In this document: piece after piece, positions 1-8,391 of the stretch | How the letters are laid out: each line of letters starts with the position of its first letter | Numbering within the stretch: the first letter of the stretch is position 1 | Assembly: GCF_023534745.1 (NCBI RefSeq) | Contig: NZ_JAMHJQ010000016.1 | Span: 90,733 to 154,732, forward strand | DNA from: Streptomyces sp. 35G-GA-8 | GTDB lineage: Bacteria; Actinomycetota; Actinomycetes; Streptomycetales; Streptomycetaceae | DNA: 64,000 nucleotides | Reading direction: 5' to 3' | The notes under the pieces: model-generated | The model's database searches: none | Seen by the model: only the letters and a program-made list of their open reading frames with translations | Told to the model about the DNA's origin: nothing | Made by a program: the position numbers and the translations under genes

Positions 1-1982
1 CCGTAGGCAACCTCACCAAGACACGCGGCTTCGCCTACACCTACGATGCCGCCGGACAGATGCTCACCCGCAAATACTCCGACGGCAACACCCTCACCTA
101 CACCTACGACAACGACGGCCGCACCTCCACGATGGCGGCCGACAGCAAGACCACCACTTACACCTGGGACGCAGTCGGCAACCTGACCAAGTCGGCGCTG
201 CCCAACACCGAGACCGAGGACCGCACCTACGACCGGGCGGGCCGCCTGACAGCCGTCGCCTCCGCCAAAGCGGGCGCCACGGTAACCAAGACCGCTCTCA
301 CCCTCTCCGCCGCAGGTCTGCCCTCCCACGTCGACGTCACCCGGGCCGGTGTCGGCACCGGTGGCTATGACCAGACCTACGACGCGGCCGGCCGCCTCAC
401 CTCCGGCTGCTACACCCAGCCCTGGGTTACCGGCTGCGCGGCGAGCCGCACCACGTCCTACACCTACGACAAGGTCGGCAACCGCCTCACCTCCACCCTC
501 GGTACCGCCTCCACCAGCTACGTCTACGACGCGGCCGACCAGCTCACCTCGACCACTACCGGCACCACGACCACCGCCTACGGCTACGACACCGAGGGCA
601 ACCAGACCAAGGCGGGCACCGACACCTACACCTACGACCTGGCCGGACAGATATCCGCCGCCACCGTCGCCGGCGCCTCCTACACCTACGACCACGACGC
701 CAGCGGCAACCAGGTCGCCACCGCCGAGGCTGGCACCGTCACCAACCGCACCCAGTGGGACCCCAACGCACCCCAGCCGATCCTTGCCACCGAGTACGAC
801 AGCGCCTGGGCGATCAAGCAGTCCTACCGCTACGACCCGCTCGGGCAGCCCACCGCCACCAAGACCGGCACCGGGGCCCTCTTCTACTACCACCACGACA
901 CCCAGGGCTCACCGGTCGACGTCACCAGCAGCACCGGCACCCTCCACCAGCGCTGGGCCTACGACCCGTACGGCACCCGCGTCCTCAACACCACCACCAG
1001 CGGCGCCCCCACCAGCACCCCCTCATACACCGGCGCCCGCTACGAGACCACCACCGGCAACCTCGACCTCCACGCCCGCCAGTACAACACCGCCACCGGC
1101 CGCTTCACGAGCCCCGACCCCGCGACCCGCGACCAGTCGACCCCGGGGATCTCGCCGTACGCGTACGCCGACAACGTCCCCACCCTCCTGACCGACCCCA
1201 GCGGCCTGACACCCGACGACCCCAACAACGAACGCGTCGACAGCATCGGCGAAGCACTCGGCATCTTCGGCGACGCCTTCGTCGACGTCTTCACGTCCCC
1301 GTACGTGTTCCTCCAGGACGCACACGACGCGTTCACCGGCGAAAACGGCGGCGCCGGCGGCTTCGTCGACAAATACCTCCCCGTACGCCCCGCCTACCGC
1401 CTCTACCGCGCCGAAGACATGCTCCGCCAACAAGGCTGCGAGGCCCTTGCCGACCAATACGCCAAAGCCGCCGACGAACTCAGCCAACAGATCGCCCTCA
1501 CCGGCATCGGGGGACTGACCGGCTGGCGACGGGCAGCGGTGGCTCCTCGCGGTGCGGCTGGAGCAACCGTGATGGGGGTTCCGCCTGCCGCGTCGTTCAC
1601 CTGGGCCGGCGGAAGCGTCCGCTACACGAGGACTGCCACGGCGATCGGCGACGATGCAAACACGATCCAGAATCTTCTGCGGTCGAAGGGGAACTACGGG
1701 CACGACGTCATTGTTCACGGCAATGAACAGGGAGAATTCATCGTCGACGGCAAGATAACCCACCCGCAGCAAATCGCTGATTTGGTCAGAGAGAATCCGT
1801 ACTACGATGGGGGTCCCATCCAGCTGGTCACCTGCCACGGCGCCTGCAAGGCCGCAGGCGAACTCTCCGAGGCGCTCGGTGGCGTGGAGGTGAGAAACGC
1901 GAGCGGCCATCAGGTGGACCTCGATCGACGGACCGGCAAGGTCCGCGAATGGCCTGAGGGCAGCCTGGGCGACCCGAAGTAA
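1..1982 (+). CDS. RHS/YD-repeat polymorphic toxin, C-terminal part (5' end outside window)
   Basis: The frame is already open at base 3, so the true start is upstream. Residues are dense in YD repeats (YTYD, YDAAGR, WDAVGN), followed by the RHS core ending (WAYDPYGTR, ARQYNTATGRFTSPDP, YAYADNVPTLLTDPSGL) at about 1140-1210. Such proteins are large secreted or surface shells that carry a variable toxic tip. The tip here, about 250 residues, has a hydrophobic linker and then a segment with VIVHG (about 1715) and QLVTCHGAC (about 1820-1850). The spacing of a His-Gly and a later Cys after a beta strand, followed by an LSEALGG helix, recalls caspase-like/C80 cysteine peptidase folds; this is inference only. 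A terminator hairpin and a candidate immunity gene follow. Confidence 0.9.
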   Translation, partial: VGNLTKTRGFAYTYDAAGQMLTRKYSDGNTLTYTYDNDGRTSTMAADSKTTTYTWDAVGNLTKSALPNTETEDRTYDRAGRLTAVASAKAGATVTKTALTLSAAGLPSHVDVTRAGVGTGGYDQTYDAAGRLTSGCYTQPWVTGCAASRTTSYTYDKVGNRLTSTLGTASTSYVYDAADQLTSTTTGTTTTAYGYDTEGNQTKAGTDTYTYDLAGQISAATVAGASYTYDHDASGNQVATAEAGTVTNRTQWDPNAPQPILATEYDSAWAIKQSYRYDPLGQPTATKTGTGALFYYHHDTQGSPVDVTSSTGTLHQRWAYDPYGTRVLNTTTSGAPTSTPSYTGARYETTTGNLDLHARQYNTATGRFTSPDPATRDQSTPGISPYAYADNVPTLLTDPSGLTPDDPNNERVDSIGEALGIFGDAFVDVFTSPYVFLQDAHDAFTGENGGAGGFVDKYLPVRPAYRLYRAEDMLRQQGCEALADQYAKAADELSQQIALTGIGGLTGWRRAAVAPRGAAGATVMGVPPAASFTWAGGSVRYTRTATAIGDDANTIQNLLRSKGNYGHDVIVHGNEQGEFIVDGKITHPQQIADLVRENPYYDGGPIQLVTCHGACKAAGELSEALGGVEVRNASGHQVDLDRRTGKVREWPEGSLGDPK

Positions 1983-2004
1983 ACCAGCCCAGAAGTAGTC
2001 CGGA

Positions 2005-2037
2005 GGGTGCGCCAGGACCGGGGGCCCTGGCGCACCC
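2005..2037 (+). terminator. Terminator hairpin after the RHS gene
   Basis: A perfect 12-bp inverted repeat (GGGTGCGCCAGG / CCTGGCGCACCC) with a 9-nt loop lies 22 bases after the RHS stop. There is no clear U tract, as is common in Streptomyces. It implies that the downstream gene at 2096 has its own promoter or depends on readthrough. Confidence 0.75.
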
Positions 2038-2095
2038 TCATGCGCTAACGTGATCATATCCAACGCCGTCAGCAGCCCGACCAGGAGGACGTCGC

Positions 2096-2500
2096 ATGCG
2101 CCAAGTCACCCCCCTCGGCTTGTTCGGCAGTATCTCCGGCCAGTCCCGCTTCAGCCGCAACGCGGAGGAAATCAAGGAACTCTCCGGTCAGATACCCGTA
2201 CACGAACGCGCACGCGTTGCGGAATATCTGAGAGCGGCACCCGTGATTATCGCCCTCATGGGACACACAGAGGACGTCTTGGGTCAGAAATTCTCCGTAA
2301 TGGGCGGATCCGCCCTTCACAGCGACGGCACCTACTACTGGCGTCGCGACACAGCCGAGTACGTGGAGACCTACGGCACGCGCCTTCCTTCCGCATTCAT
2401 GGAACACGGCGCGAGGGTGAAATGGATCGTGCCTCCTCTCACTGATGAAGAAGTCATGGAGATCGACGATTTCTTCATGTCTCTCCGCGCACAGGGCTGA
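2096..2500 (+). CDS. Candidate immunity protein for the RHS toxin
   Basis: A 134-aa soluble, mildly acidic protein. The ATG is preceded by a strong ribosome-binding site (AGGAGG, 7-8 bases upstream). No named family is recognised. Motifs include DGTYYWRRDTAEYVETYGTRLP and a C-terminal helix LTDEEVMEIDDFF. Placement immediately 3' of an RHS toxin tip, small size and lack of signal peptide fit the usual toxin-immunity layout, in which the downstream protein binds and neutralises the toxin in the producer's cytoplasm. Function is inferred from position only. Confidence 0.6.
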   Translation: MRQVTPLGLFGSISGQSRFSRNAEEIKELSGQIPVHERARVAEYLRAAPVIIALMGHTEDVLGQKFSVMGGSALHSDGTYYWRRDTAEYVETYGTRLPSAFMEHGARVKWIVPPLTDEEVMEIDDFFMSLRAQG

Positions 2501-3298
2501 GCAGTCAGATTTCTGGATCCGGGATCCGCTTGGCCGGTTCGGCCACCGGAACAGGCTGTCCTGCAAGGGCCGACGACGCGCCGCCCGTCCGAGGGATTAC
2601 TGGTGGGGGTGCTGCTGGTAGTGGTGTTGAGGACGCGAGTGCCGTACGGGTCGTAGGTCGACCGCCCGGGGAGATCGGACTTCAAGGTGGAACACTCTTC
2701 TGCGGACCCACCCTGTAGTCGACCCGTGAGCAGTCCGGAGGGCACGGCAAGGCCCTGACCTCAGCGCCCGCCGCCGTCTCCGACAGATGAGCTCTCGGGC
2801 GTGCTCGGCCTCTGGGCGGCGGGACCGACTCTGTCTTGGGCCGAGTTGGCCATGGTCGGCTGAGCCTGCCCCGAACTCCGCCCTCCACTGGAGCGGTACT
2901 CCACGCACTTCGTGGAGCCCGACGATGCCTCACATCAGGATGCGTGCCAGGTCCGGAGGACGGCCTGCGAGTAGCTCCGTCGCAGGCCAGGACAGTAATG
3001 AACCCGCCCGAATCCCCAGACGAACAGCTGGAAAGCGTGCTGGTCCGCGCGAGTGAACGGGACTCCGAATCCTTCGCGTGCGCATACGCCCCTGTCGCCA
3101 TGGGCTCGAAGTCTCTCATCGCGTAGGCCAAGGCCACCCGAGTCGTCTTCGTAGCCGTCCCATCGCAACCCAGCCCCGTCCCAGCCCTTCAGTGCGGTAC
3201 ACCAGGGTCAGAAACGGTCAATCCAACCGGCTCCAGTACAGCTCGCAGACCCAAGTAGTCCCTGGTCAGAGCGCTGCGGCACTCCAGAGCGCCGTTGA
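2501..3298. other. Gene-poor stretch with an RHS scar and att left flank
   Basis: No credible complete gene is seen on either strand. The stretch contains the inverted RHS fragment at 2600-2657. Its last 60 bases or so (about 3245-3298) resemble the sequence immediately left of the tRNA-derived repeat at 27370, with matching stretches such as ACCCAAGTA and CTGG.CAGAGC. It is best read as the left flank of a mobile-element insertion. Confidence 0.5.
2600..2657 (-). pseudogene. Inverted RHS core fragment
   Basis: On the minus strand this encodes YDPYGTRVLNTTTSSTPTS, nearly identical in DNA to the core segment at about 959-1018 of the upstream RHS gene, but in opposite orientation. It is only about 58 bp and has no surrounding RHS coding sequence. 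It is probably a scar of recombination or cassette shuffling. Confidence 0.75.
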
Positions 3299-3343
3299 TT
3301 CCCAAGCTCAGAGCGCGAGTTCGATTCTCGTCACCCGCTCCAC
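3299..3343 (+). repeat. att-like repeat 1: 3' half of tRNA-Gly(CCC)
   Basis: The sequence runs from the anticodon loop TTCCCAA through the anticodon 3' stem, the T arm (GCGAG-TTCGATT-CTCGT) and the acceptor strand CACCCGC, followed by TCCA, as in tRNA-Gly. The 5' half (D arm, acceptor 5' strand) is absent, so this is not a working tRNA. The same 42-45-bp core recurs in direct orientation at 17199, 27370 and 30839. Duplicated tRNA 3' ends are the classic footprint of tyrosine-recombinase integration. Confidence 0.9.
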
Positions 3344-3346
3344 ACA

Positions 3347-3378
3347 AAAGCCCCAGGCCACCGGCCCGGGGCTTCCTT
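3347..3378 (+). terminator. Terminator following att repeat 1
   Basis: A hairpin AGCCCC-AGGCC / GGCCCGGGGCT is followed by TTCCTTGTT. It occupies the place of the tRNA terminator seen after the other three repeats but has a different stem, so it may come from a different donor. Confidence 0.6.
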
Positions 3379-3681
3379 GTTGTCTAGTCCAATCCGAGGA
3401 CCGCGCACCACTTGTGCACGACATCTGGCGGTCAACAGGAGCAACGAACCGCACTTCGGCGCCCTGTCGAGCATACATTCGGATACGTTCTCGAATTCTG
3501 AGACCGACTTTGCGTGACGCGCGCCACACCTCTAGCCGCCCCAAAACTACTGACCGTCGCGGCTGTTGATCGCGGCATGAGCACCCGCATCAGCCAACAT
3601 GACTGCTGGAAAGCCGTGTTGGTGCCGAAGTGGACAGCCGTCGGGCGGACAGGGTCGAGCACTCAGCGTGACGAGACGCCA
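3379..3681. other. Non-coding stretch right of att repeat 1
   Basis: No gene is recognised on either strand. Short open frames lack ribosome-binding sites and family features. Confidence 0.4.
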
Positions 3682-3719
3682 GTTCGGGGGCTGACGCCGC
3701 GTCACGTCAGCCCCCGAAC
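3682..3719 (-). terminator. Strong terminator hairpin
   Basis: A perfect 15-bp inverted repeat (GTTCGGGGGCTGACG / CGTCAGCCCCCGAAC) with an 8-nt loop. It lies just past the stop of the minus-strand remnant that ends at 3737, and could also catch readthrough from the cas operon. Confidence 0.7.
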
Positions 3720-3736
3720 GGTCGGCCAGTCCAGCG

Positions 3737-3935
3737 TCAGGCCCGGCGCACCACTTCCGCACCGCTTGCCTTGGCCTCGGCCACGTCATGCCGTTCCGCG
3801 CTCACACGGGCGTCGAGTCCGGCCGCGACCTCCTTCTGCCGCTCCAGCGTCGAGGCCAGATCGGCGCCGAGCTGCCGAGCGGAAGCGGTGAGGGCGCGAA
3901 CGTCTACAGGGAGGCCGACCCTCGCGCTTTGGTGG
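3737..3935 (-). pseudogene. C-terminal fragment of an unknown coiled-coil protein
   Basis: The minus strand reads as a coherent, charged helical C-terminus (LASTLERQKEVAAGL, RHDVAEAKASGAEVVRRA) and stops at 3737, directly before a strong terminator. Upstream of about 3935 the frame loses protein-like character where it meets the opposite-strand TPR remnant. This suggests a gene truncated by recombination. No family is assigned. Confidence 0.35.
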
Positions 3936-3964
3936 ACCGCCCGACCAACCGGGAGCGCGGGACG

Positions 3965-4250
3965 GACGACCGGGATCCTGATTGGACACTGTTCCTCAAC
4001 CAAGCTGAACTGGTCTGTTTGGAGGGGATGTGCCGCCTCGACCTCGGTCAGACGGTGCGCGCTCAGTCGCGGAACAGAGGCATGTGCCTCGGCCGGCTCG
4101 CGACCGCAGCCTTCGGCGCAGGGGACATCGACCACAGTGTGGAAGCCACGAAGAAGGCGATCGGGCTGATTCGGACGGCAGGCATGTCTTCCGCTCGGAC
4201 AGTGCAGCAGTTGAAGATCGTCCACGATGGGCTGGCCCCTCATCAAAGAG
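3965..4250 (+). pseudogene. Remnant of the TPR tail of an XRE-type Streptomyces regulator
   Basis: The plus frame reads DWTLFLNQAELVCLEGMC, then LDLGQTVRAQ, LGRLATAAFGAGDID and SVEATKKAIGLI. This is the pattern of the C-terminal tetratricopeptide region of Streptomyces HTH (XRE) transcriptional regulators. The N-terminal HTH and most of the body are absent and there is no start signal. It is a decayed fragment lying 3' to, and convergent with, the cas operon. Confidence 0.6.
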
Positions 4251-4378
4251 CCACGGCGGGGGGCGGCCGGGCTAACGCACTCAGGCAGCACCCATCGGCC
4301 GGAACCCGGAGCGGTCAGCGTTAACCGCACCTCGTGCGGACAGACGGAGAGCCGTCGCCCAGCGTGTTCGTGGTGCGG

Positions 4379-4765
4379 CTATGGGTTGCGGTTGCGGCTG
4401 CCGAATCTTCGGCGCTTGGACGCCTTGCTCCAGCCCGACGTGCCGGATGAACCCGCATCCACCGCAGAAGACGCGCTTCCAGGAGCGGGTCGTTCCGACG
4501 GGCGGAGGATCAGGGTCAGTCCCTCGTGGTCCACGGGGTGCCATTTGTGGTCGTGGGTGCGGAAGGTATAGCCCTGCTCGGAGTTGGTGGAGTACGCGAG
4601 AAGGGCGCGGCCGTTCCCCGCGTACTGGCGGACCTCGTCCCACAAGGCGTCGCGGATACGTGCGCTGGGGTTGCCGAGAAAAACGCCGGGAGAGATCTCC
4701 AGGAGCCAGCGGGTGAGAAAGCCGCGCAGGCCCACAGGACAGTGGGTCAGGACGATGACGGTCAC
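4379..4765 (-). CDS. cas2e: Cas2e, type I-E spacer-integration subunit
   Basis: A 128-aa last gene of the cas operon. Cas2e forms the central dimer of the Cas1-Cas2 integrase that inserts new spacers. The ferredoxin-like start MTVIVLTHCPVGLRGFLTRW and FLGNPSARIRDALWDEV are typical of the Cas2e/CasF type rather than generic Cas2. Residues after about 90 form a basic, low-complexity tail (KASKRRRFGSRNRNP) absent from the 94-residue E. coli protein. The ATG overlaps the cas1 stop by four bases (ATGA), indicating translational coupling. Confidence 0.95.
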   Translation of the reverse strand: MTVIVLTHCPVGLRGFLTRWLLEISPGVFLGNPSARIRDALWDEVRQYAGNGRALLAYSTNSEQGYTFRTHDHKWHPVDHEGLTLILRPSERPAPGSASSAVDAGSSGTSGWSKASKRRRFGSRNRNP

Positions 4766-5739
4766 CAGATGACACCGCCCTGTACGAGGGCGTCCTGCCT
4801 CGCCTCCTCGTCTCCGTAGTTGCGGCCGGCCGCCACCTCCGCACCCTTGTCGGAGAGGAGTAGGACGCGGTCGCCGCCGTCCGCAAGAGTGGCACCCACA
4901 GGTGCGAACAGCGCCTGGATGTCACGTACGCACCGGTCCAGCAGCCCGGTGGTGTTGATCCGGTCGCGAAGCGCCCGGCGCGTGCGGGACCCGATGTCCT
5001 CAGGGCCTTCGGCGGCCACGTCGAAGGCGACCGGGATGCCGATGTCTGTCTTGTAGAAGTCGGCGACGTCGAGGACGAAGGACAGTTCGTGGCCCGAGTG
5101 GACGAACCCGAGCCCCGGGCTGCACCCCAACGCCGCGACCACCGTCTGCGCGATGCCGTACATGCACTGAGCGGCGGCGGTGACGGCCTGGTTGGGCGGG
5201 TCGCCGGAGCCGAAGTCGCCGGGCGTGAACCGCCGACCGCACCAGGCGACTCCAGTACGGGCGGCCTGCTCCGCGTAACAGCGCTTGACCCGGTCGCCCT
5301 CGCGCCCCAGAAGTTGGCGCCGGGTGCAGCCCGCGGGCTCCTCGTCTGGGAAGCGCAGCCGGTACATGGCTCTCGCGACATCGAGCCTGGTCCGCTGGTT
5401 GGCCCACGCGACCGCTTGCGCCTCGACGAGGCCGGAGGAACGGCTCAGTGCCCGGCCGCCGGCGTAGAACCGAACCCCTTGCTCGCCGACCCACACCACC
5501 ACGGCTCCGCTCTCACCCAGAACAGCCATGGCCTGGTGCGTGATCCGAGTGCCCGGCCCCAGGAGCAGGGTGCCGATGGTCGCGGAGGGGATGTGGGTGA
5601 CGCCGTCGGCGTCCTCGGCGGTGATGGCGTTGGCGTCGCGGTGCACGACGCAGCGTTCGAGATAGACGAAGGACAAGCGGTCACCGACACGGGTGAGTTG
5701 TCGCGGGCCGGCGGCCGGACGCCTGCCGACGGTGGTCAC
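4762..5739 (-). CDS. cas1e: Cas1e, CRISPR spacer integrase
   Basis: A 325-aa metal-dependent integrase that, with Cas2e, adds spacers at the leader end of the array. The C-terminal helical lobe shows GFVHSGHELSFVLDVADFYK, holding the conserved metal-binding His and Asp. The N-terminal half has the Cas1e beta-sandwich (LSFVYLERCVVHRD, VTHIPSATIGTLLLGPGT). The GTG at 5739 is chosen because it lies directly before the cas6e stop (TAG at 5744-5742), with a few bases between; a longer upstream reading would overlap cas6e extensively. Confidence 0.95.
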   Translation of the reverse strand: MTTVGRRPAAGPRQLTRVGDRLSFVYLERCVVHRDANAITAEDADGVTHIPSATIGTLLLGPGTRITHQAMAVLGESGAVVVWVGEQGVRFYAGGRALSRSSGLVEAQAVAWANQRTRLDVARAMYRLRFPDEEPAGCTRRQLLGREGDRVKRCYAEQAARTGVAWCGRRFTPGDFGSGDPPNQAVTAAAQCMYGIAQTVVAALGCSPGLGFVHSGHELSFVLDVADFYKTDIGIPVAFDVAAEGPEDIGSRTRRALRDRINTTGLLDRCVRDIQALFAPVGATLADGGDRVLLLSDKGAEVAAGRNYGDEEARQDALVQGGVIW

Positions 5740-5741
5740 CG

Positions 5742-6446
5742 CTACTCCGCCGGGGCGAGCGTCATGAGCCCGCAGCCGTACGCCTTGGCCTTGCCGAGGC
5801 CGACGGTGAGGGTGCGGCGCAGCGTGTCCGGGTCGAGGACCCGGAGGCGGCCGTCGTACGTGACGCGCGTCAGCTTCACCTCGTGCGCGCGGCCGTCGGA
5901 CTGGTCCTTCTTGCCGAACGTGAGGTCGTGACGGTTGTGGACAACGACCTCGCGCCAGACGCCGTCGCGTCCGTCCGGCAGGCGTTCCGGTCGTTCCACG
6001 ATCGCGAAGCCGGCATCGGTCTGCCGCTTGAGCAGCCAGTCCAGTTGGTGGCGCGGGGTGACATGCGCGGTGCGCTTCGTCGGCTCGGCGGCATGCCGAC
6101 GGGTACTGTGCACGGGATTTGCAGTGAGCCTGAAGGCCCACGTGTCGTCAGGGGCGAGCCGGGCGAGGAAGGGGGCGTAGGGCGCGGTCTGCCAGCTGCC
6201 CGTCGTCGGCCAGCCGGCCTGCTCCACCAGATGCGTGAGGTCGGGCCGGTGCGGGCTGACGATGTAGAGCAGTACGTCGCTCCGCGAGTCCTGGTCCAGC
6301 CGCCACAGCACCCGGGGGCCGCCACCCTGGTGATCGACCTTCTCAGCGAAGGACGCCATCACCGCGGCGTGCAGGCTCTGAGGAGCAGTGAGGAGGCGGC
6401 GGGCACCCATGCGTGCGGTGTTGAAGCGGAATCGGGTCAGGAACAT
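5742..6446 (-). CDS. cas6e: Cas6e, crRNA-processing endoribonuclease
   Basis: A 234-aa protein that cuts the repeat hairpin and stays bound to the crRNA 3' handle in Cascade. Two RRM-like halves are apparent. SLHAAVMASF places the catalytic His at residue 26, the usual Cas6e position, and the C-terminal glycine-rich loop GLGKAKAYGCGLMTL contacts RNA. The repeats in the array form the CCCCGC/GCGGGG stem-loop this enzyme recognises. The start overlaps the cas5e 3' end by ten bases. Confidence 0.95.
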   Translation of the reverse strand: MFLTRFRFNTARMGARRLLTAPQSLHAAVMASFAEKVDHQGGGPRVLWRLDQDSRSDVLLYIVSPHRPDLTHLVEQAGWPTTGSWQTAPYAPFLARLAPDDTWAFRLTANPVHSTRRHAAEPTKRTAHVTPRHQLDWLLKRQTDAGFAIVERPERLPDGRDGVWREVVVHNRHDLTFGKKDQSDGRAHEVKLTRVTYDGRLRVLDPDTLRRTLTVGLGKAKAYGCGLMTLAPAE

Positions 6447-7177
6447 GGTCGGTCTTTCAGTGGCCGCATCGGATCATGGTTCGACGGTACGAAGGCACGG
6501 CGGGAGGTACTCAGCAGATTGGGGACAGTGACGGCACCCGATTCGACGGTGCGCAGGGCGTACCGTCGGTGGCGGGGGTCAAAGCTGAGCGGCTGGTCCC
6601 GTACCGCGTCGCCGGGACCATGGCCGACCACCGGATCGGCGATCACTTCGAGTTCGACGCGTCGCTCACGGGTACGACGGCGCTGGACCCAGGGGGATGC
6701 CTGCCAGGGTTCTGTACGCAAGGCCCGCCACAGGCCCCTCCGATGGACACCCAGATCGATCGGACGGGAAGGCGGACAGGAACGGCGGCCGAGGTACGGC
6801 AGATACACCGGGGCCCGGACCGCCTCGTACAGGGCTTCGATCAGCGCTGACTCCCCCTCGACGGCGGCGACGAAAACCGCGTCGGAGAGGTAGAAGCGTT
6901 CGGAGACCGGCATGGGCTTCCCGGTGTCACCATGGCGCGCGGTCTGGTAGTCGCGTACTCGGGTGCCCGGCTGGTCGAGCCGAACGGCGAAGGCGAGAGC
7001 CGCCAGATCGGAGACATCGGCGCTGCGATCGCGGCCCAGGGCCGCGGCGAGGAGTCCCAGCACACCGCTCTTGGTGGGTGCGCGTTCCGTCGTACGCCGC
7101 GAGAAGCGGGAGGACACCCCCCAGGACTGGAGCGGGCCGGCCAGGCGCAGTGTCAGTACCCTGGTGTGTTCGCTCAT
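6437..7177 (-). CDS. cas5e: Cas5e, Cascade 5'-handle subunit
   Basis: A 246-aa protein that binds the crRNA 5' handle and links Cse1 to the Cas7e backbone. The family start LTLRLAGPLQSWG is seen, then RTTERAPTKSGVLGLLAAALG and FYLSDAVFVAAVEG. The ATG at 7177 is fixed by a four-base overlap with the cas7e stop (ATGA). The frame is open upstream, but that portion is cas7e shadow. Confidence 0.95.
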   Translation of the reverse strand: MSEHTRVLTLRLAGPLQSWGVSSRFSRRTTERAPTKSGVLGLLAAALGRDRSADVSDLAALAFAVRLDQPGTRVRDYQTARHGDTGKPMPVSERFYLSDAVFVAAVEGESALIEALYEAVRAPVYLPYLGRRSCPPSRPIDLGVHRRGLWRALRTEPWQASPWVQRRRTRERRVELEVIADPVVGHGPGDAVRDQPLSFDPRHRRYALRTVESGAVTVPNLLSTSRRAFVPSNHDPMRPLKDRPCS

Positions 7178-8391
7178 GCGGAACGGATCCGTCCCTGTGG
7201 CTCCGTACCGGTCAGCCGGGCGGCAACCGCTGTGCCCACCGCGTCGAGCAGCCCGCCCATGGTGACCTCGGTGCCGAGCGCTGCCAGCGGCTCGGTGGCC
7301 GCCCCGGCGCGCAGCACCCAGCTCGGGTCGCCTGTGACCTCGTACGCCTTCTCGATGTCGGAGACGTACGCGAGCAGTTGGGCACACGCACCGCGCAGGT
7401 GGCCGCCCCCCTGAGGAGCGAGGACAGGCTCCTCGAATGCGGTGACAAAGCTGATCGGCCGGGCCGAGCGGAGGGTGACGACGACCGCTTCGGGAAGGGT
7501 GTGGTTGCCGAAAGTGTTGATCTTCCCGGTGGGCATGGAAGACACAAAGCCTTGTACGAAGGCCCTCACCGCCCTGAGTACCGGCTCGTCCAGCGGCTCG
7601 TCGGCACGCAGGCCGAGACCCAGGTTCTCCCGGAGCCGGTCCACGTCGAGCGCCGCGTAGCGGTAGAGCGTGGCCGAGTTGAAGTCGACCACGCCGATCA
7701 TGCCGGCACCGGACTCTTCATCCTTCTCGTTCTGGTCGTCCACCGCCGTGTAATAGTCGGGTTCGTTCTCGACCTGGTGGACACTGATGGCGTGCGCGAC
7801 CTGGGCTGCGGCGTCGACGCTGAGGTCAGACGAGTCGGCGACCATCCTTCCGAACAGCGCGATGTCCACCGAGTGCCGGGTGTCGGCGATCTCCCGGGCC
7901 TTCTGCTTGTTCTCCTTGACCTTCAGATACGCCTTGATGTCATCGGCACCGTCGACCGCGAGCCGGGCCAGGCCGTGGAACTGGCGGGAGCTGAGGAACA
8001 TCAAGTAGGAGGACTCGGGTGGTGGCTCGGGCTCGCCTCTCTTCTTGGCGCTCTCCGCCTTTCTCCGGGGCACCTCGATCTTCGCCCCTGTCGCGGCGGA
8101 CAGCGTCTCGGCGGCGAGGGCCAAGGAGACGGAACCTTCGAGCGAGGGCTCTTCGGCAGTGATCCGCTCGGCGAGCAGCTCAGCGACCCGGCGGGTACGG
8201 ACACCCAGTTCGTCCGGGTCCAGCAGTTTCCCGAACGCCCGGCGGGTGGCCTTCTTCCACGCCTGGCTGGATACCCGGGCTCGGCGCACGCCGCCGTACA
8301 TGGCGGTCTTCGGGGTTCCGGTGTCGTCGCGGTTGAGGTTGCTCGGCGGCACGGTTTGCAGGACGTGCACGTCGATGATGGTGCGGCTCAC
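7174..8391 (-). CDS. cas7e: Cas7e (Cse4/CasC), Cascade backbone subunit
   Basis: A 405-aa protein that polymerises along the spacer part of the crRNA. The N-terminus IIDVHVLQTVPPSNLNRDD and the RARVSSQAWKKATRRAF box are diagnostic for type I-E Cas7. GKINTFGNHTLPEAVVV and SFVTAFEEPV lie in the C-terminal half, and length is as expected. It starts inside the cse2 stop (ATGA overlap). Confidence 0.96.
   Translation of the reverse strand: MSRTIIDVHVLQTVPPSNLNRDDTGTPKTAMYGGVRRARVSSQAWKKATRRAFGKLLDPDELGVRTRRVAELLAERITAEEPSLEGSVSLALAAETLSAATGAKIEVPRRKAESAKKRGEPEPPPESSYLMFLSSRQFHGLARLAVDGADDIKAYLKVKENKQKAREIADTRHSVDIALFGRMVADSSDLSVDAAAQVAHAISVHQVENEPDYYTAVDDQNEKDEESGAGMIGVVDFNSATLYRYAALDVDRLRENLGLGLRADEPLDEPVLRAVRAFVQGFVSSMPTGKINTFGNHTLPEAVVVTLRSARPISFVTAFEEPVLAPQGGGHLRGACAQLLAYVSDIEKAYEVTGDPSWVLRAGAATEPLAALGTEVTMGGLLDAVGTAVAARLTGTEPQGRIRSA

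Noticed and set aside
3299-3343. Complete tRNA-Gly gene
   Set aside because: Only the anticodon loop to CCA half is present in all four copies; no D arm or 5' acceptor strand, so none is a functional tRNA.
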